NCBI GenBank assembly: GCA_023431055.1
Contig: JAEYXX010000038.1
Span: forward strand, 1 to 12,047
Length of the DNA stretch: 12,047 nucleotides
Reading direction: 5' to 3'
Origin: Pseudomonadota bacterium
Lineage (GTDB): Bacteria > Pseudomonadota > Gammaproteobacteria > Pseudomonadales > Pseudomonadaceae
Made by a program: the position numbers and the translations under genes. Below, in pieces: positions 1 to 7,531 of the stretch (its first letter is position 1; each line of letters starts with the position of its first letter). The notes below the pieces were generated by a model, which was given only the letters and a program-made list of their open reading frames with translations, was not told the DNA's origin and searched no databases.

Positions 1-3000
1 GCCTGGCTGGATCGCGCCAAGCTCAAGGTGGACAAGACCGAGCTGGACGAAATCAAGGTGTACCTGAACTGGTTGCTGGACAACCACTTCACTTTCCTCG
101 GCTATGAAGAGTTCACCGTCGCGCCGACCGCCGACGGCGGCACCATGGTCTACGACGAGAAATCCCTGCTGGGTCTGTCCAAGCGCCTGCGCACCGGATT
201 GTCCGCCGAGGAACTGCATATCGAGCCGGAGGCGGTGGCCTATCTGCGCGAACCGCAATTGCTGTCCTTCGCCAAGGCCGCGGTGCCGAGCCGCGTGCAT
301 CGTCCGGCCTATCCGGATTTCGTCTCCATCCGCGAACTCGATGCCAAGGGCAACGTGGTCAAGGAATGCCGCTTCATGGGCCTGTACACCTCGGCGGTGT
401 ACGCCGAGAGCGTATGGAACATCCCCTACATCCGCCGCAAGGTGGACGTGATCAAGCAGCGTTCGGGCTTCGACAGCAGCGCCCACCTCGGCAAGGAGCT
501 GGCCCAGGTACTGGAGGTGCTGCCGCGCGACGATCTGTTCCAGACGCCAGTGGACGACCTGTTCAATACCGCGCTTTCCATCGTGCAGATCCAGGAGCGC
601 AACAAGATCCGTGTGTTCCTGCGTCGCGATCCCTACGGCCGCTTCTGCTACTGCCTGGCCTACGTGCCGCGTGACGTCTACTCCACCGAAACCCGGATGA
701 AGATCCAGCAGGTGCTGATGGAGCGCCTGCAGGCCACCGACTGCGAGTTCTGGACCTTCTTCTCCGAATCGGTGCTGGCGCGGGTGCAGTTCATCCTGCG
801 CGTCGACCCGAAGAACAAGACCCAGATCGACCCGGTGCGTCTGGAGAAGGAAGTCATCCAGGCCTGCCGTTCGTGGAAGGACGACTACGCCAGCCTCATG
901 GTGGAAAGCCTCGGCGAAGCCCAGGGCACCAATGTACTGGCCGAGTTCCCCGGTGGCTTCCCGGCCGGCTATCGCGAGCGCTTCGCCCCGCATTCGGCGG
1001 TGGTGGACATGCAGCATCTGCTCAGCCTGAGCAACGACAAGCCGCTGGTGATGAGCTTCTACCAGCCACTGGCGCAGGGCGACCAACAACTGCACTGCAA
1101 GCTGTATCACGCTGACACGCCGCTGCCGCTGTCCGACGTGCTGCCGATTCTGGAGAACCTCGGCCTGCGTGTGCTCGGCGAGTTCCCCTACAAGCTGCGT
1201 CGTGCCGATGGCCGCGAGTTCTGGATTCATGACTTCGCCTTCACCTACGCCGAAGGCCTCGACGTCGACATCCAGCAGCTCAACGACACGCTGCAGGACG
1301 CCTTCATCCATATCGTCGGCGGCGATGCCGAGAACGACGCCTTCAACCGCCTGGTGCTGACTGCTGCCATGCCCTGGCGCGATGTGGCGCTGCTGCGGGC
1401 CTACGCGCGTTATCTCAAGCAGATTCGCCTGGGCTTCGACCTCAGTTACATCGCCGCGACCCTGATCAACCATGCCGATATTGCCAAGGAGCTGGTGCGC
1501 CTGTTCCGCACCCGCTTCTACCTCGCGCGCAAGCTCACCGCCGAGGACCTGGAAGACAAGCAGCAGAAGCTCGAGCAGGCCATCCTCGCCGCGCTGGACA
1601 ACGTCGCCGTGCTCAACGAAGACCGCATCCTGCGTCGCTACCTGGACCTGATCAAGGCGACCCTGCGTACCAACTTCTTCCAGACCGACGCCAACGGCGC
1701 GGCCAAATCCTATTTCAGCTTCAAGCTCAGCCCACGCCTGATTCCGGAAATTCCGCGGCCGGTGCCGAAGTTCGAGATCTTCGTCTACAGCCCGCGCGTC
1801 GAGGGCGTACACCTGCGCTTCGGCGACGTCGCCCGCGGCGGCCTGCGCTGGTCGGACCGCGAGGAGGATTTCCGTACCGAGGTGCTCGGCCTGGTCAAGG
1901 CGCAGCAGGTGAAGAACGCGGTGATCGTGCCGATGGGCGCCAAGGGCGGCTTCGTGCCGCGCAGGATGCCGGTCGGCGGTTCGCGTGACGAGGTGATGGC
2001 CGAGGGCATCGCCTGCTACCGCATCTTCATCAGCGGCCTGCTGGACATCACCGACAACCTCAAGGAAGGCGAGGTGGTGCCGCCGGTCAACGTGGTGCGC
2101 CACGACGCCGACGATCCCTATCTGGTGGTGGCGGCGGACAAGGGCACGGCGACCTTCTCCGACATCGCCAACGGCATCGCTGCCGAGTACGGCTTCTGGC
2201 TCGGCGACGCCTTCGCCTCCGGCGGTTCGGCCGGCTATGACCACAAGGGCATGGGCATCACCGCCAAGGGTGGCTGGGTCTCGGTGCAGCGTCACTTCCG
2301 CGAGCGCGGCATCGACGTGCAGAAGGACAACGTCACCGTGATCGGCATCGGCGACATGGCCGGCGACGTGTTCGGCAACGGCATGCTGCTGTCGGACAAG
2401 CTGCAACTGGTGGCCGCCTTCAACCACATGCACATCTTCATCGATCCGAACCCGGATGCGGCCAAGAGCTTCGCCGAGCGCAAGCGTCTGTTCGACCTGC
2501 CGCGTTCGAGCTGGGCCGACTACGACGCCAAGCTGATCTCCGAAGGTGGCGGCATCTTCCTGCGCAGCGCCAAGAGCATCACCATCACCCCGCAGATGAA
2601 GGCGCGCTTCGACATCGCCGCCGACAAGCTGGCGCCCACCGAGCTGCTCAATGCGCTGCTCAAGGCACCGGTCGACCTGCTGTGGAACGGCGGCATCGGC
2701 ACCTACGTCAAATCCAGCAAGGAGAGCCACGCCGACGTCGGTGATAAGGCCAACGACGCGCTGCGCGTGGACGGTCGTGAACTGCGCGCCAAGGTGGTGG
2801 GCGAGGGCGGCAACCTGGGCATGACCCAGCTCGGCCGCGTCGAGTTCGGCCTGCATGGCGGCGCCAGCAACACCGACTTCATCGACAACGCCGGTGGCGT
2901 CGACTGCTCCGACCATGAAGTGAACATCAAGATCCTGCTGGGCGAGATCGTCTCGGGCGGCGATATGACCGAGAAGCAGCGCAACAAGCTGCTGGCCGAG

Positions 3001-4233
3001 ATGACCGATGACGTGTCCGAGCTGGTGCTGGGCAACAACTACAAGCAGACCCAGGCGCTGTCGCTGGCCGAGCGCCGCGCCCGCGAGCGCGTCGGTGAGT
3101 ACAAGCGCCTGATGAACGCGCTGGAAAGCGCCGGCAAGCTCGACCGTGCCCTGGAGTTCCTGCCTTCGGACGAGGAACTGAACGAGCGCGCCACCAACGG
3201 CCAGGGCCTGACCCGACCGGAGCTGTCGGTGCTGATCTCCTACAGCAAGATCGACCTCAAGGAATCCCTGCTCAAGTCCCTGGTGCCGGACGACGACTAC
3301 CTGGCGCGCGAGATGGAAACCGCCTTCCCGGCAATCCTTACCGAGAAGTTCGGCGATGCCATGCGCCGTCATCGCCTCAAGCGCGAGATCGTCAGCACTC
3401 AGATCGCCAACGATCTGGTCAACCACATGGGCATCACCTTCGTGCAGCGCCTGAAGGAGTCCACCGGCATGAGCGCGGCCAACGTCGCCGGCGCCTACGT
3501 GATCGTGCGTGACCTGTTCCGCCTGCCGCACTGGTGGGCGCAGATCGAGGCGCTGGACTACAAGGTGCCGGCCGAGCTGCAGCTGCAACTGATGGACGAG
3601 CTGATGCGTCTGGGCCGCCGTGCCACCCGCTGGTTCCTGCGCAGCCGCCGCAACGAGCTGGATGCCGCGCGCGACGTGGCGCATTTCGCACCGCGCATCG
3701 AGGCGCTGGTCGGCCGTCTGGACGAACTGCTCGAAGGCCCGGCCCGCGAACAGTGGCTGGCGCGTTACCAGAGCTTCGTCGAAGCCGGCACGCCGGAGGA
3801 GCTGGCGCGCGTTGTCGCTGGCACCAGCCACCTGTACACCCTGCTGCCGATCATCGAAGCCGCGGACGTCACCGGCAAGGACACCAGCGAAGTGGCCACC
3901 GCCTACTTCGCCGTCGGCGGCGCGCTGGAGCTGTCCTGGTACCTGCAGCAGATCACCAATCTACCGGTGGAAACCAACTGGCAGGCGCTGGCCCGCGAAG
4001 CCTTCCGTGACGATCTGGATTGGCAGCAGCGTGCGATCACCGTGTCGGTGCTGCAGATGGCCGAGGGCCCGCAGGAGATCGAGGCGCGCGTGGCGCTGTG
4101 GCTCGACCAGCATCAACGCTTGGTCGACCGCTGGAAGGCAATGCTGGTCGAGCTGCGTTCGGCGACCGGCACCGACTACGCCATGTACGCGGTGGCCAAC
4201 CGCGAGCTGATGGACCTGGCGCAAAGCGCCTGA
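1..4233 (+). CDS. gdhB: NAD-specific glutamate dehydrogenase, large type (5' partial)
   Basis: It oxidises L-glutamate to 2-oxoglutarate and ammonia with NAD+, feeding amino-acid carbon into the TCA cycle in the cytoplasm. The frame is open from base 1 (AWLDRAKLKVDK...), so the GTG at 28 is an internal valine codon rather than a start. The 1410 residues visible compare with about 1620 for the Pseudomonas/Streptomyces large-GDH (L_180) family, so roughly 210 N-terminal residues lie left of the window. Visible residues ~1-560 are the family's long regulatory N-terminal part. The catalytic core follows: VARGGLRWSDREEDFRTE, then MGAKGGF (visible residues 645-651, with the family's active-site lysine), then a Rossmann NAD loop VIGIGDMAGDVFGNG (780-794). 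The last ~400 residues are the helical C-terminal domain. It stops at TGA 4231-4233 and is followed at once by a terminator. No frameshift is seen. The family call is very secure. Confidence 0.96.
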   Translation, partial: AWLDRAKLKVDKTELDEIKVYLNWLLDNHFTFLGYEEFTVAPTADGGTMVYDEKSLLGLSKRLRTGLSAEELHIEPEAVAYLREPQLLSFAKAAVPSRVHRPAYPDFVSIRELDAKGNVVKECRFMGLYTSAVYAESVWNIPYIRRKVDVIKQRSGFDSSAHLGKELAQVLEVLPRDDLFQTPVDDLFNTALSIVQIQERNKIRVFLRRDPYGRFCYCLAYVPRDVYSTETRMKIQQVLMERLQATDCEFWTFFSESVLARVQFILRVDPKNKTQIDPVRLEKEVIQACRSWKDDYASLMVESLGEAQGTNVLAEFPGGFPAGYRERFAPHSAVVDMQHLLSLSNDKPLVMSFYQPLAQGDQQLHCKLYHADTPLPLSDVLPILENLGLRVLGEFPYKLRRADGREFWIHDFAFTYAEGLDVDIQQLNDTLQDAFIHIVGGDAENDAFNRLVLTAAMPWRDVALLRAYARYLKQIRLGFDLSYIAATLINHADIAKELVRLFRTRFYLARKLTAEDLEDKQQKLEQAILAALDNVAVLNEDRILRRYLDLIKATLRTNFFQTDANGAAKSYFSFKLSPRLIPEIPRPVPKFEIFVYSPRVEGVHLRFGDVARGGLRWSDREEDFRTEVLGLVKAQQVKNAVIVPMGAKGGFVPRRMPVGGSRDEVMAEGIACYRIFISGLLDITDNLKEGEVVPPVNVVRHDADDPYLVVAADKGTATFSDIANGIAAEYGFWLGDAFASGGSAGYDHKGMGITAKGGWVSVQRHFRERGIDVQKDNVTVIGIGDMAGDVFGNGMLLSDKLQLVAAFNHMHIFIDPNPDAAKSFAERKRLFDLPRSSWADYDAKLISEGGGIFLRSAKSITITPQMKARFDIAADKLAPTELLNALLKAPVDLLWNGGIGTYVKSSKESHADVGDKANDALRVDGRELRAKVVGEGGNLGMTQLGRVEFGLHGGASNTDFIDNAGGVDCSDHEVNIKILLGEIVSGGDMTEKQRNKLLAEMTDDVSELVLGNNYKQTQALSLAERRARERVGEYKRLMNALESAGKLDRALEFLPSDEELNERATNGQGLTRPELSVLISYSKIDLKESLLKSLVPDDDYLAREMETAFPAILTEKFGDAMRRHRLKREIVSTQIANDLVNHMGITFVQRLKESTGMSAANVAGAYVIVRDLFRLPHWWAQIEALDYKVPAELQLQLMDELMRLGRRATRWFLRSRRNELDAARDVAHFAPRIEALVGRLDELLEGPAREQWLARYQSFVEAGTPEELARVVAGTSHLYTLLPIIEAADVTGKDTSEVATAYFAVGGALELSWYLQQITNLPVETNWQALAREAFRDDLDWQQRAITVSVLQMAEGPQEIEARVALWLDQHQRLVDRWKAMLVELRSATGTDYAMYAVANRELMDLAQSA

Positions 4234-4249
4234 GCCGTGCGCTGAAATA

Positions 4250-4281
4250 AAAGAACCCCGCCAAGTGCGGGGCTTCTTTTT
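4250..4281 (+). terminator. Rho-independent terminator after gdhB, probably bidirectional
   Basis: A hairpin with stem CCCCGC (4256-4261) / GCGGGG (4267-4272) and loop CAAGT is extended, past a bulged C4273, by AAGAA (4251-4255) pairing with TTCTT (4274-4278). A T-run follows on the + strand. On the - strand the exit is also T-rich (TTCTTTTATTTC), so it could stop transcripts coming from bepA too. It starts 17 bases after the gdhB stop codon. Confidence 0.88.
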
Positions 4282-4305
4282 CTGGGGCGGTATTCACAGG
4301 CTTAC

Positions 4306-4377
4306 GTAGTCCGGATGCAATCCGGGGTCAGGCTCAAGAACGCCCGCGGATTTCATCCGGGCTACGCACTCAGGTTC
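4306..4377. repeat. REP-like palindromic element, copy 1
   Basis: This 72-bp unit matches the unit at 4490-4561 at 66 of 72 positions with no gaps. It contains two small hairpins in opposite orientation. The first is GTAG followed by CCGGAT-GCA-ATCCGG (4311-4325). The second is CGGAT-TTC-ATCCG followed by GGCTAC (ending 4365). GTAG on one side and its complement CTAC on the other therefore close the unit like a head-to-head REP pair (BIME-like). A GTAG/GGAG tetranucleotide beside a small hairpin is the signature of REP elements handled by RAYT transposases. That family assignment is inferred. It is extragenic, between convergent genes. Confidence 0.8.
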
Positions 4378-4390
4378 CACGCAATGTGCT

Positions 4391-4431
4391 CCCCTCTCCC
4401 ATTTATTGGGGGCACGCCTAGTGGAGAGGGG
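4391..4431. repeat. G/C-tract inverted repeat between the two REP-like units
   Basis: CCCCTCTCC (4391-4399) is the exact reverse complement of GGAGAGGGG (4423-4431), giving a 9-bp stem around a 23-base loop. More G-runs follow (GGGGGAGAGGG, to about 4444). The rest of the 112-bp spacer between the REP-like units (4378-4489) contains a small GTCT-CGTT-AGAC hairpin near 4470-4481 and no credible reading frame. Similar CCCTCTCCC...GGGAGAGGG tracts are common extragenic repeats in pseudomonads (recollection, not a search). Together with its flanking repeats it accounts for most of the 326-bp gene-free stretch 4234-4559. Confidence 0.6.
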
Positions 4432-4489
4432 TTGGGGGAGAGGGCGGTAGCTCCGCAAGTCGTCCGCCTGTCTCGTTAGACGGAAACCC

Positions 4490-4561
4490 GTAGCCTGGAT
4501 GCAATCCGGGGGCAGGCTCAAGAACGCCCGCGGATTTCATCCGGGCCACGCAGCCAGGTTC
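4490..4561. repeat. REP-like palindromic element, copy 2
   Basis: This is the second 72-bp unit, in the same orientation as copy 1. The six differences from copy 1 lie near the two ends and around unit position 22, and the central block from CAGGCTCAAGAACGCCCGCG to ATCCGGG is identical. The closing tetranucleotide is CCAC instead of CTAC. The last two bases overlap the bepA TGA stop codon (complement of 4560-4562), so the element abuts the protease reading frame exactly. Confidence 0.8.
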
Positions 4562-5993
4562 AGCGCAGCATCTGCTCGACCAGGCGCTTCTCCTCGGAGA
4601 GTTCGCGCTGACGGGCATCGATGCGCGAGGCCAGCTGGAAGTTGTTGCTGGCGCGGCGCTTGGCGAAGTCCAACTGCTCGATGGCCTGGTTGTAGTCGCC
4701 GACCAGGGCGAAGAACTCCGCGCGTGCCTGGTGCAGGCCGATGGTATTGCCACTCAGGCCGCGCACCTCGGCGACCTGATACCAGACGTCCGGGTCCTTG
4801 GCGCGAGTCTTGAGCAAATTGTCCAGGGCGCGCTCGGCATCGGCGATGCGTTGCTGCTTGAGCAGCAGATCGACGCGAGCCTGCTGCAATGGGTAGTTGC
4901 TCGGATAGAGGGTGAACATGCGCTCCAGATGACGCTCGGCAGCATCCAGGCGATTGGCCGCCATATCCAGTTCGATCTGCGCCAGGTTGTAGGTGATATC
5001 GTCCGGGCTCTTGCTCAGCAGTGGCGCCAGGGTTTCACCGGCCTCGGCGAGCTGGCCGGTTTTCATCTGCGCCAGCACCAGGCCGTAGCGCGCGGCGTCG
5101 AGGCGTGGATTCTCGTCGAGCATGGCGCGAAAGCGCTTGGCGGCGACGCCGGGGGTTTCTTCGTAGGTCAGCTGTACACGGGCGCGCATCAACTGGTAAC
5201 GCAGGCTGTCCTCACGGCCCCGAGCGGGGAACTGCTCGGCACGGTTGCGGGTATCGGCGATACGTGACTCGGATACCGGGTGAGTGAGCAGGAATTCCGG
5301 CGGCTTGGCGTCGTAGCGGTACTGACGCATCAGCCGTTCGAACATCATCGGCATGGCGCGCGGGTCATAGCCGGCCTTTTCCAGATTGACCAGGCCGATA
5401 CGGTCGGCCTCCTGCTCGTTCTGCCGGGAGAAGCGCCGCTGTTCCTGAATGGCGGCTGCCTGGGTCGACATGATCGCGGCAATACCAGCATCGCCCGCAC
5501 CTGCAGCGGCGGCGACGATGCCGGCGAGCATGGCGGCCATCAGCGGCAACTGCATGCGCTGCTGGGCCTCGACGCCACGGGCGAAGTGACGCTGGGACAA
5601 GTGCGCCAGTTCGTGCGCCATCACCGAGGCGTACTCGGCTTCGGTCTGCGCATAGAGGAACAGGCCGCCATTGACCCCGACGATCCCGCCGGGAGCGGCG
5701 AAGGCGTTCAGTTGCGGGCTGTTGAGCAGGACGAACTCCAGGCGGCGATCCTGCAACTGGCTGGTTTCTGCCAGGCGATAGACGCTGGACTCGACGAAGT
5801 CCTTGAGTTGTGGGTCGTCCAGTTGCGAAACCTGACCACGCAGCAGGCCTAGCCAGGCGCGGCCTAGCTGGTGTTCTTGCTGCGGCGAGACGATCGAGGA
5901 GCTGGCGTCGCCAAGCGACGGCAGGTCACTGGCACCCGTATGGGCGGCGAACAGGCAGGCCAGCGTCAGCAGGGTGGGGCGCAGAAAAGTCAT
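4560..5993 (-). CDS. bepA: Periplasmic M48 zinc metalloprotease with C-terminal TPR-like region, BepA family
   Basis: It is a 477-residue predicted protease. BepA in E. coli chaperones LptD maturation and degrades stalled outer-membrane proteins at the BAM complex. The start at 5993 is chosen because it opens a classic signal peptide (MTFLRPTLLTLACLFAAHTGA, likely cleaved near residue 21). The open frame continues upstream to 6293, but that extension lies antisense to the tusA-like gene and has no secretory character. Zinc motif: HELAH at 127-131, third ligand probably Glu193 in NEQEAD (192-197), and His238 in LTHPVSESRIA, which corresponds to the regulatory histidine described in E. coli BepA. 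An alanine/glycine-rich hydrophobic stretch lies at ~150-182. Residues ~265-460 are helical repeats of TPR type. The Shine-Dalgarno is weak. It corresponds to PA1005 in PAO1 (recollection). It shares an outer-membrane assembly role with bamC further along. No truncation is seen. Confidence 0.92.
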   Translation of the reverse strand: MTFLRPTLLTLACLFAAHTGASDLPSLGDASSSIVSPQQEHQLGRAWLGLLRGQVSQLDDPQLKDFVESSVYRLAETSQLQDRRLEFVLLNSPQLNAFAAPGGIVGVNGGLFLYAQTEAEYASVMAHELAHLSQRHFARGVEAQQRMQLPLMAAMLAGIVAAAAGAGDAGIAAIMSTQAAAIQEQRRFSRQNEQEADRIGLVNLEKAGYDPRAMPMMFERLMRQYRYDAKPPEFLLTHPVSESRIADTRNRAEQFPARGREDSLRYQLMRARVQLTYEETPGVAAKRFRAMLDENPRLDAARYGLVLAQMKTGQLAEAGETLAPLLSKSPDDITYNLAQIELDMAANRLDAAERHLERMFTLYPSNYPLQQARVDLLLKQQRIADAERALDNLLKTRAKDPDVWYQVAEVRGLSGNTIGLHQARAEFFALVGDYNQAIEQLDFAKRRASNNFQLASRIDARQRELSEEKRLVEQMLR

Positions 5994-6098
5994 GCACTCA
6001 GGGCTCTCGGGAGGCAAAGGCGTTACTGTAGCCGGCCAGATACCGCGCTGGCCAGGGTTGCGGCGGCTTGGGTATCCTAGCCGACTTATCAGGAGTAG
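5994..6098. promoter_or_regulatory. Divergent bepA / tusA-like intergenic region with a dyad
   Basis: The ~105-bp spacer must hold the start signals for both divergent genes. The clearest structure is a perfect inverted repeat, GGCCAG (6034-6039) and CTGGCC (6048-6053), with an 8-base spacer. It could be an operator or a leader hairpin. I could not identify a convincing -35/-10 pair on either strand, so promoter placement is left open. Confidence 0.4.
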
Positions 6099-6101
6099 AT
6101 G

Positions 6102-6341
6102 ATGACAGACGTACCGGCGTTCGATGCCGAACTCGATGCCTGCGGGCTGAACTGCCCGCTGCCGTTGCTCAAAGCCAAGCTCGAACTCAATCGCCTGGCC
6201 AGTGGTGCCGTGCTCAAGGTCAGCGCCACCGATGCCGGCTCGCAGCGCGATTTCCGCGCCTTCGCCAGTCTCGCCGGGCATGAGCTGCTGCATGAAGAGG
6301 TCGATGCAGGTATTTATCGTTACTGGTTGCGTAAAGCCTGA
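6102..6341 (+). CDS. TusA/SirA-family sulfur-carrier protein (PA1006-like)
   Basis: It is a 79-residue cytoplasmic protein of the TusA/YhhP/YedF fold, which carries sulfur as a cysteine persulfide. The CPxP signature is clear: Cys18 in GLNCPLPLLKAK, preceded by a second cysteine, Cys14. Two in-frame ATGs are adjacent (6099 and 6102). The second is preferred because AGGAG at 6091-6095 is then 6 bases away, against 3 for the first. From memory the PAO1 orthologue PA1006 is a persulfide-modified protein needed for molybdenum cofactor homeostasis and nitrate respiration, so this may not be the tRNA-thiolation TusA itself. It is divergent from bepA and 65 bp upstream of perM, probably co-transcribed with it. 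Sulfur carrier is secure, and the acceptor pathway is inferred. Confidence 0.9.
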   Translation: MTDVPAFDAELDACGLNCPLPLLKAKLELNRLASGAVLKVSATDAGSQRDFRAFASLAGHELLHEEVDAGIYRYWLRKA

Positions 6342-6406
6342 ACCAGCCCCGTCACTCAGGCTAAAAAGATAACGAGCGCGCCTTTTTTGCAGATTAAGGA
6401 TTGTTG

Positions 6407-7471
6407 ATGGTCAAGGTTCTTCGCGACTGGCTGTACCGCTATTTCTCCGATGAGCAGGCCGTGGTGCTGGCGGTGCTTCTGGTGCTGGGCTTTGCCGTGG
6501 TGCTGACGCTGGGCGGGATGCTTGCGCCAGTGCTTACCGGCCTGGTGCTGGCCTTTCTCATGCAGGGCCTGGTCAACGGTCTGGAGCGTCTCAAGGTGCC
6601 GCAGGTGCTGGCGGTCTGGCTGGTGTTCACCCTGTTCATGGGCGGCCTGACGGTATTTCTGCTGGTGCTGATGCCGCTGCTTTGGCAGCAGCTGAGCACC
6701 CTGTTCAACGAACTGCCGCGCATGGCGGCTGAATGGCAGTCGGTGTTCCTGCTGCTGCCGGAGCGTTACCCGAACCTGATTACCGATGCACAGGTGGTGC
6801 AACTGATCGACAGCATGCGCGGCGAAGCCGGCAAGTTCGGCCAGTGGGCGCTGTCATTCTCCCTGTCCAGCCTGCCGGTGCTGGTCAGCGTGATGATCTA
6901 CCTGGTGCTGGTGCCGATTCTGGTGTTCTTCTTCCTCAAGGACCGCGAGCAGATCGGCCAGTGGTTCCGCAGCTACCTGCCGCGCGAGCGTGCGCTGATC
7001 ACCCAGGTCGCGCAGGAAATGAACCAGCAGATCGCCAACTACATTCGCGGCAAGTTCATCGAGATCATCATTTGCGGCGTGGTCACCTACATCGCCTTCG
7101 CCTACCTGGGCCTGAATTACGCCGCGCTGCTGGCCCTGCTGGTCGGCCTGTCGGTGGTGGTGCCATACATCGGTGCGGTGGTGGTGACGGTGCCGGTGGC
7201 GCTGATCGGCCTGTTCCAGTGGGGCTGGAGCGATCAGTTCCTCTACCTGATGGTGATCTACGGCATCATCCAGGCGCTCGACGGCAACGTGCTGGTGCCG
7301 TTGCTGTTCTCCGAGGCGGTCAACCTGCATCCGGTGGCGATCATCTGCGCGGTGCTGCTGTTCGGTGGGCTGTGGGGCTTCTGGGGCGTGTTCTTCGCCA
7401 TTCCGCTGGCGACCCTGTTCAAGGCCGTCATCAATGCCTGGCCGCGTACCGAGTTGGTGTCTATCGACTAA
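6407..7471 (+). CDS. perM: AI-2E family (PerM-type) inner-membrane transporter
   Basis: It is a 354-residue polytopic inner-membrane protein of the AI-2E/UPF0118 family, whose substrates are mostly unproven (quorum signal export, Na+/H+ exchange and permease roles are described for different members). ATG 6407 is chosen over the in-frame TTGs at 6401 and 6404 because AAGGA (6396-6400) is 6 bases upstream. Hydrophobic segments lie at about 18-36, 38-57, 66-92, 154-177, 217-234, 238-268, 278-302 and 308-345. A soluble stretch lies at ~93-150. Family landmarks are FFFLKDRE (174-181), the glycine/proline turn PYIGA (253-257) and GNVLVPLL (293-300). It sits in the orientation of the tusA-like gene and ends at a shared hairpin terminator. 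Neighbourhood with bepA is also seen in E. coli. Family call is strong and substrate unknown. Confidence 0.9.
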   Translation: MVKVLRDWLYRYFSDEQAVVLAVLLVLGFAVVLTLGGMLAPVLTGLVLAFLMQGLVNGLERLKVPQVLAVWLVFTLFMGGLTVFLLVLMPLLWQQLSTLFNELPRMAAEWQSVFLLLPERYPNLITDAQVVQLIDSMRGEAGKFGQWALSFSLSSLPVLVSVMIYLVLVPILVFFFLKDREQIGQWFRSYLPRERALITQVAQEMNQQIANYIRGKFIEIIICGVVTYIAFAYLGLNYAALLALLVGLSVVVPYIGAVVVTVPVALIGLFQWGWSDQFLYLMVIYGIIQALDGNVLVPLLFSEAVNLHPVAIICAVLLFGGLWGFWGVFFAIPLATLFKAVINAWPRTELVSID

Positions 7472-7490
7472 AGAGAGGCGCGCAGATAGA

Positions 7491-7516
7491 AAGAAGGCCG
7501 CAAGTGCGGCCTTCTT
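7491..7516. terminator. Bidirectional Rho-independent terminator between convergent perM and bcp
   Basis: A perfect 11-bp stem is formed by AAGAAGGCCGC (7491-7501) and GCGGCCTTCTT (7506-7516) with tetraloop AAGT. The A/T ends of the stem give a T-rich exit on both strands. It lies 20 bases after the perM stop and 16 bases beyond the bcp stop, so one hairpin serves both convergent units. Confidence 0.93.
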
Positions 7517-7531
7517 CGATTGCAGCGAGGG

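Noticed and set aside
28..30. GTG at 28 as the start of gdhB
   Set aside because: The frame is open to base 1, and the family has about 210 more residues upstream. There is no ribosome site before it.
4470..4483. GTTAGAC core resembling an integron attC end (GTTRRRY)
   Set aside because: There is no partner RYYYAAC core or attC-like fold at the required distance, and a single 7-base match is expected by chance.
4294..4813. Short frames across the repeat region (75, 104 and 111 residues)
   Set aside because: They translate the duplicated palindromes and part of the bepA antisense strand. The same peptide appears twice because of the DNA repeat.
5280..5852. 190-residue frame antisense to bepA, and the adjacent antisense frame 4731-5267
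   Set aside because: They mirror the third-position GC bias of bepA and have no family features or ribosome site.
5994..6293. N-terminal extension of the bepA frame to 6293 (577 residues)
   Set aside because: It would lie antisense to the tusA-like gene, and the ATG at 5993 begins a proper signal peptide. A 477-residue product fits the family.
6363..6387. A5G...CT5 pairing between the tusA-like gene and perM as a terminator
   Set aside because: The stem is only weak A-T pairs closed by one G-C pair, with a long loop. It is more likely an AT-rich patch in a shared transcript.
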